Assembly: GCF_900105155.1 (NCBI RefSeq)
Contig: NZ_LT629762.1
Location: 1,488,001 to 1,552,000, forward strand
Length of the DNA: 64,000 nt
Direction of reading: 5' to 3'
DNA from: Pseudomonas prosekii
Lineage (GTDB): Bacteria; Pseudomonadota; Gammaproteobacteria; Pseudomonadales; Pseudomonadaceae
A program made the translations under genes and the position numbers. Below are positions 61,308 to 64,000 of this stretch, piece after piece (positions within the stretch are counted from its first letter, which is position 1; the number at the start of each line of letters is the position of its first letter). Below the pieces are notes generated by a model, which was given only the letters and a program-made list of their open reading frames with translations, had not been told where the DNA came from and made no database searches.

Positions 61308-62371
61308 TGACCGATCAATCGTGGTATGCCAAGACCGCCTACGGATGGAATGAGGTACCTCAACAAGAAAGTTCGATTGAACGTCCGTGGATCATGCGCT
61401 TTGCCAAGATTAGACTGCCTTGGGGTAATACCGAGGAAGTAACTCCCGTTAGTTTTGTGGAGGATTACTCGCCAAGAGATCTTCGATTTCAAGAAAAATC
61501 CAAAAGAGAGCGCAATGAGCAGATAGTCACAGAAAGCAATACTCAGAGCCCATTCGAACTTATAGATTTCCACATGACAGACGACCACGAACGTTTTAGA
61601 TATGCCCTTCTTCCTGCAAGCTCTCACTTTTGGATATATATGTCAGGAGTAGGGCGTGCTTTGTTTTTTCTATTTTTCATAGTCAGCATTCCCACCTATT
61701 TTTTAGGAGTTCTAACAGGAAATGAGCCTATATGGGAATCCACAAAAACCATGTTTGTCGTTTTTTTCTCCTGGATTCTCGGCCTACCACTCCTGTCTTG
61801 GGAAATCGGATCAATCGTCATAAAACACTTCCCCAGCCTCTGGATTAAACCCTCCCGAGGCCCCATCTGGGAACTCAACCGCCGCACCGGTCTGGTCACC
61901 GTCTTCGACTACAAAAACAACGGTGAATATAAAAAAAACGGCACCATCGGTGAACTCACCGCCCCTTTCTACGAATTCGACGCCTACATCGCCACTTCTC
62001 CGGACAGTCAGGGCATGCCGATGAATGTGCTCTACCTCGCCCATCGCTACCGCAACATTATGATCAACTTCGGCGCACTGCTCTGTCCCGGTCCCGAGGT
62101 GCAACCCGCGTGCGCGCTGTGGGATTTCATCCAGAACTACATGGACGTCAGCCGCCCGCTGCCGGACCTGCCGCAATACGAGGAGTACCGCCACCTCGAC
62201 CCCACCACCGCCGAATACGACCGCCGCACCGGTCGCAACCCGCGTTTCTGGATCGACATGGACGATGCGACGTTCAAACTGGTAGTCAGGGAGATGCATC
62301 AGCGCGTCGCCAACATCGATACGTTTCAACGGCCTAATTTGATGGCGGCTTATGTGACGTATGTCGATTGA
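61307..62371 (+). CDS. Putative T6SS immunity protein, copy 2
   Basis: A 354-residue paralogue of copy 1. Residues from about 171 to the end are nearly identical to copy 1, also at the DNA level. The N-terminal half differs more, mainly at residues 10-24, 43-85 and in the two membrane spans. It starts exactly 1185 bp after copy 1, at a TAATG junction. Its proposed role is immunity against a variant of the effector. Confidence 0.6.
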   Translation: MTDQSWYAKTAYGWNEVPQQESSIERPWIMRFAKIRLPWGNTEEVTPVSFVEDYSPRDLRFQEKSKRERNEQIVTESNTQSPFELIDFHMTDDHERFRYALLPASSHFWIYMSGVGRALFFLFFIVSIPTYFLGVLTGNEPIWESTKTMFVVFFSWILGLPLLSWEIGSIVIKHFPSLWIKPSRGPIWELNRRTGLVTVFDYKNNGEYKKNGTIGELTAPFYEFDAYIATSPDSQGMPMNVLYLAHRYRNIMINFGALLCPGPEVQPACALWDFIQNYMDVSRPLPDLPQYEEYRHLDPTTAEYDRRTGRNPRFWIDMDDATFKLVVREMHQRVANIDTFQRPNLMAAYVTYVD

Positions 62372-62492
62372 ACAAAATGAAAAGTTGCCGGGATTTGCCG
62401 CATCGTTCTACGGCAACAAGTTCAACTTCAGCAGTGAGGTGAGACTTCATTGGGCTGACGAACTTACAAACAAGTCACGGAAGATCAGCTAA
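62361..62492 (+). CDS. Effector-tail mini-ORF 2
   Basis: A 43-codon frame of the same length and position as mini-ORF 1. Its last 24 residues match the effector C-terminus at 15 of 24 positions (shared F, L, WADE, TNKSR and I). It is closer to the current effector than mini-ORF 1. The start lies 11 bases before the end of copy 2, and the stop forms TAATG with copy 3. Confidence 0.6.
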   Translation: MSIEQNEKLPGFAASFYGNKFNFSSEVRLHWADELTNKSRKIS

Positions 62493-63556
62493 TGGCTCAC
62501 GAATCTTATTACACCGAAACTGCCTACGGGGCTATCGAGGTACCTCAGCAAGAGTGTTCATCTGAACGATCCTGGATCATGCGCTTCGCAAAAGTTAGAT
62601 TGCCTTGGGGCAACACAGATGAAGTGTGCCCGGTGAGTTTTATGGAAGATTACTCACCAACAGATATTCGACATCAGGCAAAAGTCCAAAGACAACGCGA
62701 AGAACAAATAGCTAATACTAACTACACGCCAACCCCATATGAATCTATTGATTTTCATATAAGGGATGACCACGAGCGTTTCAGGCACGCACTTCTCCCA
62801 GCAAGCTCCCACTTCTGGCTATTCATGAGGCTTTTAGGGAAGTGGATTTTTTACATATGTTTTATATTTAGCATCCCCGGACACATCTCATTAATTTCGT
62901 TGGTAAGTGAATCTTGGTGGGAGCTCACCAAAAATTTATTTATTGAGTACTATTCCTGGCTTCTCGGCATACCACTCCTATGCTGGGCACTCGGCTCAAT
63001 AGTCATAAAACACTTCCCCAGCCTGTGGATAAAACCCTCCCGAGGCCCGATCTGGGAACTCAACCGCCGCACCGGTCTGGTCACCGTCTTCGACTACAAA
63101 AACAACGGTGAATATAAAAAGAACGGCACCATCGGTGAACTCACTGCCCCTTTCTACGAGTTCGACGCCTACATCGCCACTTCTCCGGACAGTCAGGGCA
63201 TGCCGATGAATGTGCTCTACCTCGCCCATCGCTACCGCAACATCGTGATCAACTTCGGCGCACTGCTCTGTCCCGGCCCCGAGGTGCAACCCGCGTGCGC
63301 GCTGTGGGATTTCATCCAGAACTACATGGACGTCAGCCGCCCGCTGCCGGACCTGCCGCAATACGAGGAGTATCGCCCCCTCGACCCCACCACTGCCGAA
63401 TACGACCGCCGCACCGGCCGCAACCCGCGTTTCTGGATCGATATGGACGATGCGACGTTCAAGCAAGTGGTCAGGGAGATGCATCAGCGCGTCGACAACA
63501 TCGATACGTTTCAACGGCCTAATTTGATGGCGGCTTATGTGATGTATGTCGATTGA
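62492..63556 (+). CDS. Putative T6SS immunity protein, copy 3
   Basis: A third 354-residue paralogue, starting 1185 bp after copy 2. The C-terminal 184 residues are again almost identical, while the membrane region (FMRLLGKWIFYICFIFSIPGHISLI) and the preceding linker are the most divergent of the three. After its stop the repeat breaks off: a frame starting MSIEP is present but soon differs from the mini-ORFs. It is the last gene of the island. Confidence 0.6.
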   Translation: MAHESYYTETAYGAIEVPQQECSSERSWIMRFAKVRLPWGNTDEVCPVSFMEDYSPTDIRHQAKVQRQREEQIANTNYTPTPYESIDFHIRDDHERFRHALLPASSHFWLFMRLLGKWIFYICFIFSIPGHISLISLVSESWWELTKNLFIEYYSWLLGIPLLCWALGSIVIKHFPSLWIKPSRGPIWELNRRTGLVTVFDYKNNGEYKKNGTIGELTAPFYEFDAYIATSPDSQGMPMNVLYLAHRYRNIVINFGALLCPGPEVQPACALWDFIQNYMDVSRPLPDLPQYEEYRPLDPTTAEYDRRTGRNPRFWIDMDDATFKQVVREMHQRVDNIDTFQRPNLMAAYVMYVD

Positions 63557-63667
63557 GCCACAGAAGATATGCCGCGCACTGCGGCGAAACACTTTATGGG
63601 GAGTGGCTGCCGGGGGTTAGTTAGCGAACCAAGGGTGAAAGAAGCGCAGGTGCCGAGTTCGAGTAAC

Positions 63668-63779
63668 CTGTGGCGAGGGAGCTTGCTCCCGTTCGGCTGC
63701 GAAGCAGTCGTAAAAGTTGATCGAAGCGTGTGGCAGGAAAAACGCCGGGGCCGCTTCGCGGAGCCCCCTCGCCACAAAA
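63668..63779. repeat. Second-type REP inverted repeat
   Basis: CTGTGGCGAGGGAGCTTGCTCCCGTT and the inverted part GGAGCCCCCTCGCCACAAAAG enclose about 60 bp. It resembles the element at 37716. It fills most of the 275-bp gap before the GGDEF gene; nothing else is seen. Confidence 0.75.
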
Positions 63780-63831
63780 GCCCCGTGCCTCAGCGCATCT
63801 CAGTCTGGAAAAATGGGCTCAGGTCGATCCG

Positions 63832-64000
63832 CTACTCAATCCCCACCTGATTACGTCCATTGTTCTTCGCCAGATACAGCCCTTTATCCGCCGCCGAGAT
63901 CAGTTGCCGGCAATCGCTACCCGCTTGCGGGGTGATCGTTGACAGGCCGATGCTGATGGTCAGATTCGCCCCTTCTGCCGGGAACACGTGGGGGATTTTC
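63832..64000 (-). CDS. GGDEF domain protein, 3' end only (probable WspR)
   Basis: The last 55 residues of a diguanylate cyclase domain are visible, with the gene entering from the right edge. LTISIGLSTI is the strand after the active site, and ISAADKGLYLAKNNGRNQVGIE is the typical C-terminal GGDEF helix with ADxALYxAKxxGRN. The active-site GGDEF loop lies outside the window. In P. aeruginosa wspR is next to prfB, so this is probably wspR; the identity is inferred from synteny only. Confidence 0.8.
   Translation of the reverse strand, partial: KIPHVFPAEGANLTISIGLSTITPQAGSDCRQLISAADKGLYLAKNNGRNQVGIE

Noticed and set aside
63557..63631. Third effector-tail mini-ORF after immunity copy 3
   Set aside because: Only the first five residues (MSIEP) agree; the rest is unrelated and ends early, so the repeat unit is broken here.

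Overview
The window looks like a chromosome segment of a Pseudomonas of the fluorescens group. The base composition is GC-rich. Gene neighbourhoods match Pseudomonas (dapD/csdA/csdE/tcdA, ndvB-dapE-rlmA, plsB, mexL/mexJK-rsmJ, tsaB-adk-ppc, an OmpA lipoprotein, lysS-prfB). Gaps between genes are full of short REP/REPIN-type inverted repeats (GTGGGAGCGAGCTTGCTCGCGA-like) typical of this group.

Bases 1-12923 are one end of a lambdoid prophage; the rest lies beyond the left edge. A leftward replication block (Cro-like repressor, a small ORF, an O-like initiator carrying an internal repeat cluster, DnaB helicase, DUF3310) diverges from a CI/LexA-type repressor. Two operator clusters share the core CAAGCATGCTTG, one on each side of the repressor. 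The right cluster is followed by a leader with a near-perfect boxA (CGCTCTTTAACA) and then a rightward early operon: an HTH protein, small unknown proteins, a DUF2303 protein, a C5 DNA methyltransferase, a chain of overlapping micro-genes, excisionase and integrase. A promoter plus terminator just upstream of the replication block predicts a roughly 50-nt RNA placed like the OOP RNA of lambda.

Bases 12924-53389 are core chromosome. In order they hold an ArsC/Spx-like reductase, dapD, cysteine desulfurase and SufE-like partner, tcdA, an ndvB glucan synthase, dapE, rlmA, a cold-shock protein and plsB. Next come a DUF4197 protein, a Fic protein flanked by arrays of the same 136-bp repeat, the MexJK efflux pump with its divergent regulator, and rsmJ. 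The block continues with several conserved proteins of modest annotation, then tsaB, adk and ppc. After these are a lipoprotein pair behind a possible AlgU promoter, a metzincin-like lipoprotein, a MATCAP/DUF1704-type metallopeptidase homologue, a TetR regulator, lysS, and prfB with its programmed +1 frameshift.

Bases 53642-63556 are a type VI secretion (T6SS) cargo island inserted between prfB and a GGDEF gene cut by the right edge (probably wspR, by synteny). It encodes VgrG, a DUF4123 adaptor, a 1241-residue VasX-like effector with a membrane-inserting C-terminal part, and three tandem 354-residue membrane proteins that are probably immunity proteins. The three copies repeat every 1185 bp exactly. 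Between them lie two 43-codon mini-ORFs that resemble the last residues of the effector. This suggests the array grew by duplicating a unit made of effector tail plus immunity gene, while keeping translational coupling at every junction. This is the most unusual structure in the window.
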